From positions 1 to 52,907 of the forward strand of contig JADFNR010000005.1 in assembly GCA_022563275.1 (NCBI GenBank): 52,907 nucleotides of DNA, in the 5' to 3' direction. Positions 43,866 through 52,549 of this stretch are shown piece by piece. Every line of letters begins with the position of its first letter. Position 1 is the stretch's first letter. Below the pieces are notes generated by a model that ran no database searches, had not been told where the DNA came from, and saw only the letters and a program-made list of their open reading frames with translations. The DNA comes from Chloroflexota bacterium. GTDB taxonomy: Bacteria > Chloroflexota > Dehalococcoidia > UBA3495. Position numbers and translations under genes: made by a program.

Positions 43866-46800
43866 TTACTGAGCAACCTGCGTTCCCAGTGAAGCATCCA
43901 CAACCGCCGGCAGTTTCATGGTGAACGTCGATCCTTTGCCGGCTTCGCTTTCCACCAGTACCGTGCCGCCCATCATCTCGCAGAAATGGCGGGTGATTGC
44001 CAACCCTAGCCCCGTGCCGCCATAGTTGCGCCTGGTCGAGGCTTCGGCCTGTGCGAACGCTTCAAAGAGCCGTCCCATCTGTTCTTCGGTCATGCCGATG
44101 CCGGTGTCAGCCACGGCGAAGTTGATCCACTCTTGACCGTCTTCGGTATGTCGGCTGACGGTCAATGAGATGGTCCCCTGCTCGGTGAACTTGCTGGCGT
44201 TGCTGAGCAGGTTGAACAGGCATTGCCTGATCTTGGTGGTATCGGCGTGAATGGACCCCACCGATTCGGGGCAATCGATCTCCAGGGTGTTGGAGTTCTT
44301 CCCCACCAAGGGCTGCATGGTGGTGGCCACGTCTTGAACCATCGGCTCTACCGGGAAAGTCTCCAGATAGATGTCCATGGCCCCGGCCTCGATCTTGGAG
44401 ATGTCCAAGACGTCATTGATCAGGCCCAGCAGGTGTTTGCCCGCGCCGTTGATGCGCTCAAGGTCTTCTTCAAATTCCTCGTTTTCTAAATCTGCCGCTT
44501 CTTCTTGCAGCATCTCGCTGTAGCCGATGATAGCGTTCAGAGGGGTGCGGAGTTCGTGGCTCATGTTGGCCAGGAATTGGCTCTTGGTGCGGTTGGCTTC
44601 TTCGGCATCTTCTCGGGCGTGTTGGGTCTCTTCGATGAACCGGGCATTGCCGATGGCCACCGCGGCGCTGTCGGCCAGGGTTTGGAGGAGTCGAATCTCG
44701 CCGTCAGTGAAGTCATGGGGCACATAGAAAAAAGTGTTCAGGGCGCCGTACGCCTCTTCACGGATCATGATTGGAACTGCCAGCACACCTGCAATAGATG
44801 TGGATCTCATAGCACGTTCAGTCGCGGGTGACACCGCCCAAGTCGGATCCGAAGAGACATCTTGGCTCCAGACGGGAACTCCCTCTTGGAAGGCCCGGCC
44901 TGTGACGCCATCACCTGGCTCAACGAACATGCTCTCTGCCCAATCTGGTGGGACGTTATGACCGCTGACAACTACCAGTGCACCTTGGATCTCGTCGTAT
45001 TTCCAGAGAGCTGACGCCTCGCTCCCTATAAGCTCCACCGCCTTAGTAGTGATCAAATCCAGCACGCTATCCATGTCCGGACTGGATGCCAGCTGCTCCG
45101 TGATCTCGTACAACTGAGTGGCTTCGTCTCGAGCCCGCTCAGTCTCCTCGATGAACCGGGCATTGTTGATTGCCACGGCGGCGCTGTCGGCTAGGTTCTG
45201 GACCAGTTGCACCTCTTCGTCAGTGAACGCCCGGTTTGTGTTATAGACCACATTCAGAATCGCATAAACTTCGTCCTGAATCATGATTGGCGCGGCAACC
45301 ACCGCCCTAGCCCCCAGTTCTGTAGCTTGCTGCCCGATCAACTTGTCTGTGGCATCATCGGAATATTTGACCGATGTATAGTCATTGGACCAGACCGCCC
45401 GCCGTTCCACATAGGCGCGACCGGCGTTGCCTTCGCCCGGACGAACGAACATGTTCCACGTCTCGGGAGGTATTTCACCTTCAGACAGGTATAAGTTGAC
45501 AACAACAAGCCCGTCTCTCACTGCATCGTATTGAAAAATGGCCGAGCCAATTCCTCCGGTGAGTTCCGCGGCTTGTTGCGCTATCAGGTCCAACACGCTG
45601 TCCAAATCATGGTTGGAGGCCAGTTGGGTGGTTACCTCATAGAGTTGGGTGGCCTGCCGTTCTCGGGCCTCCGCTTCGTTCAAGAGCCGGGCTTTCTCCA
45701 GGGCCAGCGAGGCCTGGTCGGCAAAGGCTTGTAATAGGGAGACTTCATCTTCAGTGAAAAGGCGGATACGCCTGTCCAGCAGACTTAGAACGCCTATAGA
45801 GCGGTTATTGGCCAGCAGAGGAATCGTAGCGGACCCGTGGATGTCGTATTTTTCACACAGCGACCGCCCTTCCGGAGATCGTTGCTCGTCCTGTACGGCG
45901 TCCTCCGTGATCCAGGGTTTCTTAGATTCCATCACATAGGCCAGCATGTTCATATTTTGTCCTACGACGACGGTCGGGACGTTCTCGGCGACGAAGTCAG
46001 CTACCGAATCGGTGGTGGCGCTGGAAGCCAACTCATCTACCTGCAACAGCCGGATATAGGCGCCTGTCGCGCCGACAAGCCGCACAGCCTCATTCACTAT
46101 CAGGTCCAGCACTTCGTCCGTGTCATGTGCACCCGCAAGCAGGTTGGAGACTCGGTAAAGGGCATCCGAGCGCTCCCTCTCGGTCTCAGCCTCATTCAAC
46201 AGCCGGGTTTTCTCCAAGGCGAGGGCTGCCTGGTCGGCGAAGGCGGAAAGAAGGGATACTTCGTCCTCGGTGAACTGACGCACCCGATGGTCCGTGACGC
46301 TGAGGACTCCGATGCACAGGTCATCGACCAACAGGGGAACGGCCGCGGCTCCTCGGAACCCAAATTCTTTGTTCAAGGCGCGCCCTGATTCGGTTAGGAA
46401 CTCGTCCTCAGAGATATCCTGCAATACTGCTGCTTTCTTCGTGTCGATTACATGGCCCACGACGCTTTTGCCTTCCTCGACTGGATAAGGATGGCCTGGT
46501 TGAAGCTCAGCTAGTCGGGCGAGATAACCGGCGGCCGACTTCGTCTCCGCAGCGTGCACCACCGCATCACCTTGCAACAACCACAAGGCGGAAAAGCCCG
46601 CACCCAACAGGCGGGCGGCCTCATTGACAATGAGGTCCAGAACTTTGTCCGTCTGGTGTGCACCAGCAAGTAGGTTAGAGACACGGTAAAGTGAGTCCGC
46701 ACGATCCCGCTCAGTCTCTGCACGTCCCTTCTCTGTCTCAGCTTCGTTCAAAAGCCGGGCTTTCTCCAGGGCCAGCGAGGCTTGGTCGGCGAAAGCCATC

Positions 46801-47684
46801 AGGAGGGATATTTCCTCTTGGGGGAAATCCCGTTTCCGGTTATCCATGATATAAAGGACGCCGATTGTTTGGCCATGCGCCTTCATCGGGATTAAAACGG
46901 CTGATTGTATGCCGAGGTCCCGCGCTTTCTGCCGGGAAGGTGGAAACATGCGTGGGTCTTCAGCCATTTCATCCAAGACCAAGGGCTCTCCACTGGCAAT
47001 CACATGCGCCGCAAACCCGCCGCCTTCTCCAACATTGACGCTGTATGTTGAGTTGCCTAGGAAAACCTTCCCGGATGGGGTGGCAGCCCCGGGCACCATA
47101 ATGTCACCATCTAACAGCCGGAGATAGGCTAGGTCCACACCGACGAGCCGGGCGGCCTCGTTTACGATAAGTTCCAGCACTTCATCGGTGTCGTGGGCTC
47201 CAGCCAACATGTTGGAGACCCGGTAAAGGGCTTCGGAACGTTCCTCGCTCCTCCGCAAAGCCTCTTCTGCACGTTTCTGCTCGGTGAGGTCTTTCACTAT
47301 GCCGCTTGTGCCAATGACCGTGCCGCTGTCGTCGCGGAGGAAGGAAATGGAAGTGTTGCACTCAATCAATCCACCATCCTTCTTGCGGAGGGTTATCTCG
47401 TAGTTGACGACCTGTCCGTCTCGTTGGAGCAGCTCCATGATCGAACTAGCCTCTTCGTAGCCTCCCTTGTAGTTCTCCGCAACACGGGTTCCCAGTACTT
47501 CCTCTGCTGAGTAACCTGTCATCTTTTCGGCCCCTGGGCTCCAGTAGGTTACCCGCCCGGAGAGGTCCGTCGTGACTATGCAATCTGGCGACTGCTCGGC
47601 GATATCCTTGAAAGCATCTTTGCTTCCCCGAAGTTGCTCTAGCTCGTCGATCAGCTGCTTCTTGGTTTTTCGCTGGTCGTTCAT
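43866..47684 (-). CDS. Sensor histidine kinase with PAS and five tandem GAF domains
   Basis: A 1272-residue soluble kinase. Approximate order: PAS 22-135, GAF1 152-313, GAF2 331-494, GAF3 508-671, GAF4 680-845, GAF5 856-1018, HisKA 1033-1100, HATPase 1145-1260. The phospho-accepting residue is His1043 ([20 protein letters not shown]). The ATP lid has [21 protein letters not shown] and [23 protein letters not shown]1-3 share [24 protein letters not shown] starts and GAF4-5 share a TQLYE-T-QLAS type, so the array arose by at least two rounds of duplication. There is no attached receiver. The ligand or signal is unknown. No regulator gene adjoins it. Confidence 0.93.
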   Translation of the reverse strand: MNDQRKTKKQLIDELEQLRGSKDAFKDIAEQSPDCIVTTDLSGRVTYWSPGAEKMTGYSAEEVLGTRVAENYKGGYEEASSIMELLQRDGQVVNYEITLRKKDGGLIECNTSISFLRDDSGTVIGTSGIVKDLTEQKRAEEALRRSEERSEALYRVSNMLAGAHDTDEVLELIVNEAARLVGVDLAYLRLLDGDIMVPGAATPSGKVFLGNSTYSVNVGEGGGFAAHVIASGEPLVLDEMAEDPRMFPPSRQKARDLGIQSAVLIPMKAHGQTIGVLYIMDNRKRDFPQEEISLLMAFADQASLALEKARLLNEAETEKGRAETERDRADSLYRVSNLLAGAHQTDKVLDLIVNEAARLLGAGFSALWLLQGDAVVHAAETKSAAGYLARLAELQPGHPYPVEEGKSVVGHVIDTKKAAVLQDISEDEFLTESGRALNKEFGFRGAAAVPLLVDDLCIGVLSVTDHRVRQFTEDEVSLLSAFADQAALALEKTRLLNEAETERERSDALYRVSNLLAGAHDTDEVLDLIVNEAVRLVGATGAYIRLLQVDELASSATTDSVADFVAENVPTVVVGQNMNMLAYVMESKKPWITEDAVQDEQRSPEGRSLCEKYDIHGSATIPLLANNRSIGVLSLLDRRIRLFTEDEVSLLQAFADQASLALEKARLLNEAEARERQATQLYEVTTQLASNHDLDSVLDLIAQQAAELTGGIGSAIFQYDAVRDGLVVVNLYLSEGEIPPETWNMFVRPGEGNAGRAYVERRAVWSNDYTSVKYSDDATDKLIGQQATELGARAVVAAPIMIQDEVYAILNVVYNTNRAFTDEEVQLVQNLADSAAVAINNARFIEETERARDEATQLYEITEQLASSPDMDSVLDLITTKAVELIGSEASALWKYDEIQGALVVVSGHNVPPDWAESMFVEPGDGVTGRAFQEGVPVWSQDVSSDPTWAVSPATERAMRSTSIAGVLAVPIMIREEAYGALNTFFYVPHDFTDGEIRLLQTLADSAAVAIGNARFIEETQHAREDAEEANRTKSQFLANMSHELRTPLNAIIGYSEMLQEEAADLENEEFEEDLERINGAGKHLLGLINDVLDISKIEAGAMDIYLETFPVEPMVQDVATTMQPLVGKNSNTLEIDCPESVGSIHADTTKIRQCLFNLLSNASKFTEQGTISLTVSRHTEDGQEWINFAVADTGIGMTEEQMGRLFEAFAQAEASTRRNYGGTGLGLAITRHFCEMMGGTVLVESEAGKGSTFTMKLPAVVDASLGTQVAQ

Positions 47685-47767
47685 GCGGTATCCGCCTATA
47701 AAGTTGCCGGTATTATGACACGGTTCAGTAAGGCGGTGCGCCGAATGGAATCGTGACTAAGCTGGGC

Positions 47768-47801
47768 AAAAAAACGACCCGGCTTATCTGGCTGGGTCGT
47801 T
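47768..47801 (-). terminator. Intrinsic terminator on the minus strand
   Basis: On the minus strand AACGACCC and GGGTCGTT form an 8-bp stem (47794-47801 with 47773-47780), and the right arm is followed by seven Ts (47774-47768). It stands between the recombinase remnant and the kinase gene and would end leftward transcripts coming from the mobile region. Confidence 0.8.
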
Positions 47802-47826
47802 CGCGATTTCCGGGTTGCCTCAGATG

Positions 47827-47875
47827 TTTATCACCACTGAACAAACATCGGGATGTATGTCTCTCTGTAATAAAC
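47827..47875. repeat. 49-bp palindromic repeat, copy A
   Basis: It shares 46 of 49 bases, in the same orientation, with copy B at 50152-50200. The unit starts TTTATCACCACTGAACAAAC and ends CTGT(A/G)ATAAAC. It folds into a long imperfect hairpin with a GG tip. In this copy several pairs are broken compared with copy B. It begins 10 bp beyond the 3' end of the recombinase remnant. Confidence 0.85.
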
Positions 47876-47885
47876 ATCTTTAATG

Positions 47886-48753
47886 TTAACCCTGTTTTGC
47901 AAGGCGGCTCCCCTGCTCCTTGAGACCGGTCAGCGCACTCTTAAGCCGTCCCACCTCGGATGCATCCATCTGCTCGTGGAGCTCGTGGAGGACGACATCA
48001 GGGTTGGTCAGCACTCGCTCAACCTCCTTCCAGACCGTATCCTCCAAGCGGTCACATCTGATGTACCGGGCAGAGCAACTTTGGCCGGTGTTCTTGTCAT
48101 AGACATGTCTGCACCGGTGGTACCGGTATGGCTTTCCCTTCGCCGCCAACGTCCGGCCCACCATGGCCGAGCCGCAGAGACCGCACTACGTCCTGCTGCC
48201 CAGGGCGTAGGCTCGCCCGGTCGAACGGCGGCTGATCCGCTCCGGGTCGTCTAGGATGTCTTGAACTCGCCGCCAGGTTACTTCATCGATGATCCGTGGG
48301 GTACAACCTTCTACCTCGATCCACTCCTCTTTCGGCCGCAGGGCCACCTGGCTCCTGGGTCCATTCCCATTACGGCCATTGTGGGACATGACCCGCTTGG
48401 TGCGGCGATAATACGTCCGGCCTGTGTAGCACTCATTGATCAGCACTCGGGGAATGGTCAGAGGGTACCAGCGGCCGCCACTTTGGGACGGAATCTCGTC
48501 CTCGTTGAGCTCGCCGGAAACCATCGAGAAACTGTGGATCTCGGCGTAGCGCCGATGGATCCGTTTCACCATGGTTGCCTGGTACTCGTCGATCTCTCGA
48601 ACACCTAACGCGGAGTTGCAGCGGTAACCGTATAGGCCACGGCCCGTTCCCTGTGGCAGCCGGCCCGGACCTCGCCCGCTCCTTCTTGCCGCGCATGGTC
48701 CGCTCCACGATCTTTTCCCGCTCTACCTCGGCACTGAAGGCTTGGGCAACCTT
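47886..48753 (-). pseudogene. Large serine recombinase remnant (no catalytic domain, frameshifted, nonsense codon)
   Basis: Three frames join to give the C-terminal two thirds of a large serine recombinase. The first part reads GKVAQAFSAEVEREKIVERT and MRGKKERARSG. A one-base shift near 48665 then leads to RLPQGTGRGLYGYR, after which the Recombinase domain continues (VKRIHRRYAEIHSFSMV, YTGRTYYRRTK, RIIDEVTWRRVQDILDDP). A TAG at 48186-48188 interrupts the frame just before the zinc ribbon (CGLCGSAMVGRTL, YRYHRCRHV, QSCSARYI). A final coiled-coil region ends at 47886. The N-terminal resolvase domain with the catalytic Ser is missing; homology begins exactly where the neighbouring lipoprotein gene ends. 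The gene cannot make an active recombinase unless the breaks are assembly errors. Confidence 0.85.
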
Positions 48754-49750
48754 ACCCCAGCTGAATAAAACCCAAGGGGAACAAGCAGGCCAAGACGATG
48801 GGGTTCTCCACCCCCAAAGGGTTCGGGAGCGGCGCTGACAGGGATTCAGACGGGTCTATTATAAGAAAATGGACCTGGTACGCCGGCAAAGGCACGCCGT
48901 CTGGAACCGGAAACTCGTGTTTGATGGCTATTGAACCGGCGCCCCCAGAATCGGTGGTAAGGTCAAAATCGGCCGAAGTAATCTCCCCGTTGAGCGCCGC
49001 TCCCATGATCCTAACGGTGTATTGGTGGCTGGGCATGAGGCCTTCGACATCGACCGTAGCATCGAAGATTCCGTTCTGTCCTTTGTAATCGATGGAACCA
49101 GACCCACTCTCGAACCCTGGCGCCCAACCGTAGTTGAACAACGGCACAGAGTCCCCCGTAAGACGCACGTCCGGAGTCCCGGGCACATCCATTTGGAGAA
49201 ATCCTAGAGGGAAGGAGCATGCCAGGGCGATGGGATGGTTGATGCCCAGCGGGTTGGGCAGAGGATCGGCCAATTCGACGGCCTGATCCACGATCAGTAA
49301 ATGGACTTGGTATGCCGGTAGTGGAGCCCCATCGTGACCCGAGAAAATCTCCGAGACTTCCAATGTGGCTGCCCCTCCGCCATCGGTGGTGAAATTGTAG
49401 GTGGTTGAGTCCAGGTTGGTGGCTCCCGTTAAAGAAACGTCCATAAGGTAGACCGCGTAGTCATTTGACGGTTTTAGGCCGTTGACCTTTACGGTCGCCT
49501 GAAAGGATCCTTTGATCCCCTCGTAGGTGATACTACCTGAAGCCCCCGCAGTATCTGGATCCCAACCAAAGTCCTGGAATGCTACGGTGTTTTGGGCCAC
49601 CGGAGGTGGCGCAGGTGTGTCAGTTGGCTGCGGCGTCGCGGTAGCATCGCCGCCGCAAGCTCCCAAGATTAAAAGCGCGATTAATGAGATGAATAGGCCT
49701 GGTAATAGCCTCCCTCGAGCTCCTAGACTGACCGCCAGAAATCGGTGCAT
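48752..49750 (-). CDS. Lipoprotein with two tandem copies of a beta-rich domain
   Basis: A 332-residue exported protein. The signal GLFISLIALLILGACGG has a lipobox Cys at 32, followed by a Thr/Pro-rich linker (TATPQPTDTPAPPP). Two units of about 130 residues follow. Both have a G-W or F-G-W start, a G-x-G-S-I-x-Y-x-G-x-x-G strand, ATVxVxGLxPSxxYxV, a T-T-D-G-G-A-type strand, the segment PLPAYQVH(L/F)LI(V/I)D and an ending of P-L-P-N-P-L-G-x-x-x-P-I-x-L-A-C-x-F-P-L-G-F. I do not recognise the family. Each unit keeps one Cys in LAC(S/L)FPLGF. The ATG at 49750 has GGAGG upstream; the longer frame to 49894 is not used. It lies between the palindromic repeats, directly next to the recombinase remnant. 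Confidence 0.8.
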   Translation of the reverse strand: MHRFLAVSLGARGRLLPGLFISLIALLILGACGGDATATPQPTDTPAPPPVAQNTVAFQDFGWDPDTAGASGSITYEGIKGSFQATVKVNGLKPSNDYAVYLMDVSLTGATNLDSTTYNFTTDGGGAATLEVSEIFSGHDGAPLPAYQVHLLIVDQAVELADPLPNPLGINHPIALACSFPLGFLQMDVPGTPDVRLTGDSVPLFNYGWAPGFESGSGSIDYKGQNGIFDATVDVEGLMPSHQYTVRIMGAALNGEITSADFDLTTDSGGAGSIAIKHEFPVPDGVPLPAYQVHFLIIDPSESLSAPLPNPLGVENPIVLACLFPLGFIQLG

Positions 49751-50527
49751 CGACAACCTCCATGAATATTTGGCCGGATTAATCCTACGGATGCAAATCG
49801 CGTAGCTATCCGGCCCTCGAAATCGTGCGACGAGATTGTAGTGTAAAGGGAACATGTAATCAAGCGAGGGGGTAACCTCCGGCCATGCCCTCAAAAGGTG
49901 GTTTGGATAAAGGCCGTGCGGTCCGATATCACTAAGTCACTGGACCCTTGTAGCTGTCAATTCTGGCCCAAAGAATCCAGTCACTCAAATCGTCGATCGT
50001 GCTTTGGAATGGAATTACCGGCTCTGGCTCTTGCGATTGTGTCTGGCCCCCAGAGCGGCTCCTGAAGTTACATTCGATGTAATTCGCGATCGATTGCGAT
50101 TTTTACTCAGGGCTAGCAACAAGGCCTTGTGCGGTCACTTATCGCAAAAAATTTATCACCACTGAACAAACATCGGGATGTATGTTTTTCTGTGATAAAC
50201 CACGAGCCGTTCCGATTAGGATATTTAACGCCTAGATTCTTCGAATCTCTCATTGCAGCAATCAGTGGCCCGTTAACTGTGGATGGTGGGTGAACCGCCG
50301 GCGGCCCTTAGGATAATCTGAACGCCATCATCGTCCGTGGGGAATACAACGGGACCTCGGTCCCGTAGAACTATCGTCAGCCATCTCAACACAAGTTAAG
50401 CACACCTTTAAGCCCTTTCGCCTTGCGTGTAGAATACCGGGAAACGTGCACCCATTAGTCAGCCAATATCGTGAGCTCGCCGAACTTTCGAACGTTCCTT
50501 GAGGTATCACGAAAAGGTACGGTCATT
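49751..50527. other. Long non-coding gap between the lipoprotein and TIR genes
   Basis: About 780 bp between divergent genes with no gene that I can support. It contains palindromic repeat copy B (50152-50200) and a smaller dyad TTACAT-TCG-ATGTAA near 50065-50080. The promoters of both genes must be here. Confidence 0.6.
50152..50200. repeat. 49-bp palindromic repeat, copy B
   Basis: Same orientation as copy A at 47827-47875, with three differences. Arms of 23 nt pair around a GG tip: the outer TTTATCAC/GTGATAAA is perfect, then a 4-nt internal loop, then an inner stem GAACA-ACATC/GATGT-TGTTT with one mismatch. This copy is the better palindrome. It lies 328 bp before the TIR gene. Confidence 0.85.
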
Positions 50528-52549
50528 TTGGCGGGTATCTTCATCAGTTACCGGCGCGACGACAGCGCTGGATATGCCGGCCGGCTCTACGATAGGCTTA
50601 GCGACCACTTTGGCCCGGATCAAGTCTTCATGGACGTCGATACGATCAAACCGGGCCAAAACTTTGTGGACGCGGTAACGCAAGCTGTCGGTAGCTGTGA
50701 TGGGCTGGTCGCGATCATCGGACGGGAATGGCTCACAATCTCCGATATCTCTGGAACTCGGCGATTGGACGACCCCGAAGACATCGTGAGTCTGGAGATC
50801 GCCACCGCGTTAGAACGGGGAATTCGAGTGATCCCAGTTCTGGTGCAAGGCGCCCCGATGCCAGCGGCGACCGACTTTCCAGAAAGCCTCAAAGAACTGG
50901 CCTACCGCAACGCCCAGGAGATAAGTGATCGTAGCTTCAACTCCGACGCACAAAGTTTGATCGAAGCCCTGGAAGCTCCCGGTCCCGAACCGGCAGAAGG
51001 CACCGCTTTCTTCGGTCGTGAAAGGGAGTTTCTCGAATTTAGGACTGCGTTGGAAGGTGCTCTGGCTGGCCATGGCAGATTAGCGATGCTTGCCGGGGAG
51101 CCGGGCATAGGCAAGACTAGGATGGCCCAGGAACTAGCCTCCCATGCTGAAAGGCAAGGGGCTCAGGTCCTTTGGGGTTGGTGCTACGAGCAGGCGGGCG
51201 CCCCGCCCTACTGGCCGTGGGTGGACTCGGTCCGCTCTTACATCAATCTCACAGACGCCGACCAGCTGCGTTCATTGATGGGCTCGGGGGCCGCGGACAT
51301 CTGCGAAGTCATCCCCGAACTCAAAGACAAGTTGCCGGAGTTGGAACCACCGCCGGCCCTGGACCCAGACCAAGCGCGATTCCGCCTTTTTGACTCCTTC
51401 GCCAACTTTTTCGTCAACGCAGCCCAGATTCAGCCGTTGATGTTGGTATTGGACGACCTGCAATGGGCCGACAAGCCTTCATTGTTGCTCTTAGAGTTCT
51501 TGACCAGGCGGTTGCCGGAAAGCCGCTTGCTGGTGCTGGGCACCTACCGCGACGCTGAGGCGACCCAGGGAACCCCTCTGTTCGAATCCCTAGTGCAGTT
51601 CCGACGGAGCCCAATGTTCCTGAGTCGGGTTTTAGAGGGACTGGAATCCGGGCAGATTAGGAGTTTTATCCAGGAAGCCGGTGGCGGCGAGGCGTCTCAA
51701 GAGTTGATCGACGCCATCTACACGCACACCGAAGGAAACCCCTTCTTCATAGCGGAAGTGATCAGACTGTTGGTTGTAAGGGGCGAACTGGAAGAGGCCT
51801 CCAGGAGCACTGGGCCGGTAACACTGGGGATACCACAAGGAGTCCTGGAGGTGGTCCGTCAGCGGTTAGACCGGCTCTCTACCGAATGCAACGATGCCCT
51901 GACGAACATAGCGGTGGCCGGGCGGCAGTTCGACTTCAAGCTGCTGGAACTGCTGAATGAGGAACTTTCAGGAATTCGGCTCTTAGATCTGGTGGACGAA
52001 GCACAGGAAGCCCGCGTGATTCAAGAAGTGTCCGGTCAGAGAGACCGGTACCAGTTCATGCATGCTCTGATGCAAAAAACCTTGCTCGACGGATTGTCGA
52101 CCAGCCGCAAGGTCAGGATGCATGCAAGGATCGGCGAGGAACTTGAGACGCTGTACGGCGAACAAATCCAGGACTTTCGGAAACTGATCGAATCCGGTGA
52201 TTTTGCCACCGGCACGGGGCTGTTGGAGGCGGTGGATATCGTTACGCCGTATCTGGCGGCGATCCAGGAACGCATCAAGCCCGCCCGGAGCGTTCGGTTG
52301 GCCATCGACGCCGGCGACACGCTACGCGGCGGGGCGGTGGCCAAAGGGCGCAGAGTGAAACTGCCATGGGGAGGCAACACCTTCGACTTCAGCGCGTTGA
52401 CCGGCAACGGCTTGCGCATTATGCGCCGGTCGATCATCTGGGCCGCCGCCCCCGCCGGATACGCGGAGGTACGTATCCGGCTGCAAATCGGCTCGGTGGC
52501 AGCGGCCGCGAGTGGGCACGAGGGAAGCAAGGATCGGAGGCCGGACTGA
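50528..52549 (+). CDS. TIR-domain STAND/AAA ATPase with an atypical C-terminus
   Basis: A 673-residue signalling ATPase. Residues 1-148 are a bacterial TIR domain: GIFISYRRDDSAGYAGRLYD, QVFMDVDTIKPGQNF, a Glu90 (VSLEIATALERGIRVIPVLV) in the position of the NADase glutamate. Residues 160-545 are an AAA_16/STAND ATPase with FFGREREFLEFR, Walker A GEPGIGKTR (Lys196) and Walker B LMLVLDDLQWAD. In relatives a helical repeat region normally follows YGEQ; here homology breaks near residue 545, and the last 128 residues are unlike it. I choose the TTG at 50528 because it gives MAGIFISYRR; a GTG at 50471 has no ribosome site. TIR-STAND proteins serve in anti-phage defence and signalling; the role here is inferred. 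Confidence 0.85.
   Translation: MAGIFISYRRDDSAGYAGRLYDRLSDHFGPDQVFMDVDTIKPGQNFVDAVTQAVGSCDGLVAIIGREWLTISDISGTRRLDDPEDIVSLEIATALERGIRVIPVLVQGAPMPAATDFPESLKELAYRNAQEISDRSFNSDAQSLIEALEAPGPEPAEGTAFFGREREFLEFRTALEGALAGHGRLAMLAGEPGIGKTRMAQELASHAERQGAQVLWGWCYEQAGAPPYWPWVDSVRSYINLTDADQLRSLMGSGAADICEVIPELKDKLPELEPPPALDPDQARFRLFDSFANFFVNAAQIQPLMLVLDDLQWADKPSLLLLEFLTRRLPESRLLVLGTYRDAEATQGTPLFESLVQFRRSPMFLSRVLEGLESGQIRSFIQEAGGGEASQELIDAIYTHTEGNPFFIAEVIRLLVVRGELEEASRSTGPVTLGIPQGVLEVVRQRLDRLSTECNDALTNIAVAGRQFDFKLLELLNEELSGIRLLDLVDEAQEARVIQEVSGQRDRYQFMHALMQKTLLDGLSTSRKVRMHARIGEELETLYGEQIQDFRKLIESGDFATGTGLLEAVDIVTPYLAAIQERIKPARSVRLAIDAGDTLRGGAVAKGRRVKLPWGGNTFDFSALTGNGLRIMRRSIIWAAAPAGYAEVRIRLQIGSVAAAASGHEGSKDRRPD

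Noticed and set aside
50471..50527. GTG start giving 19 extra residues on the TIR protein
   Set aside because: No ribosome site precedes it and the extra residues are not part of the TIR domain; the TTG at 50528 gives the family-typical MAGIFISYRR.
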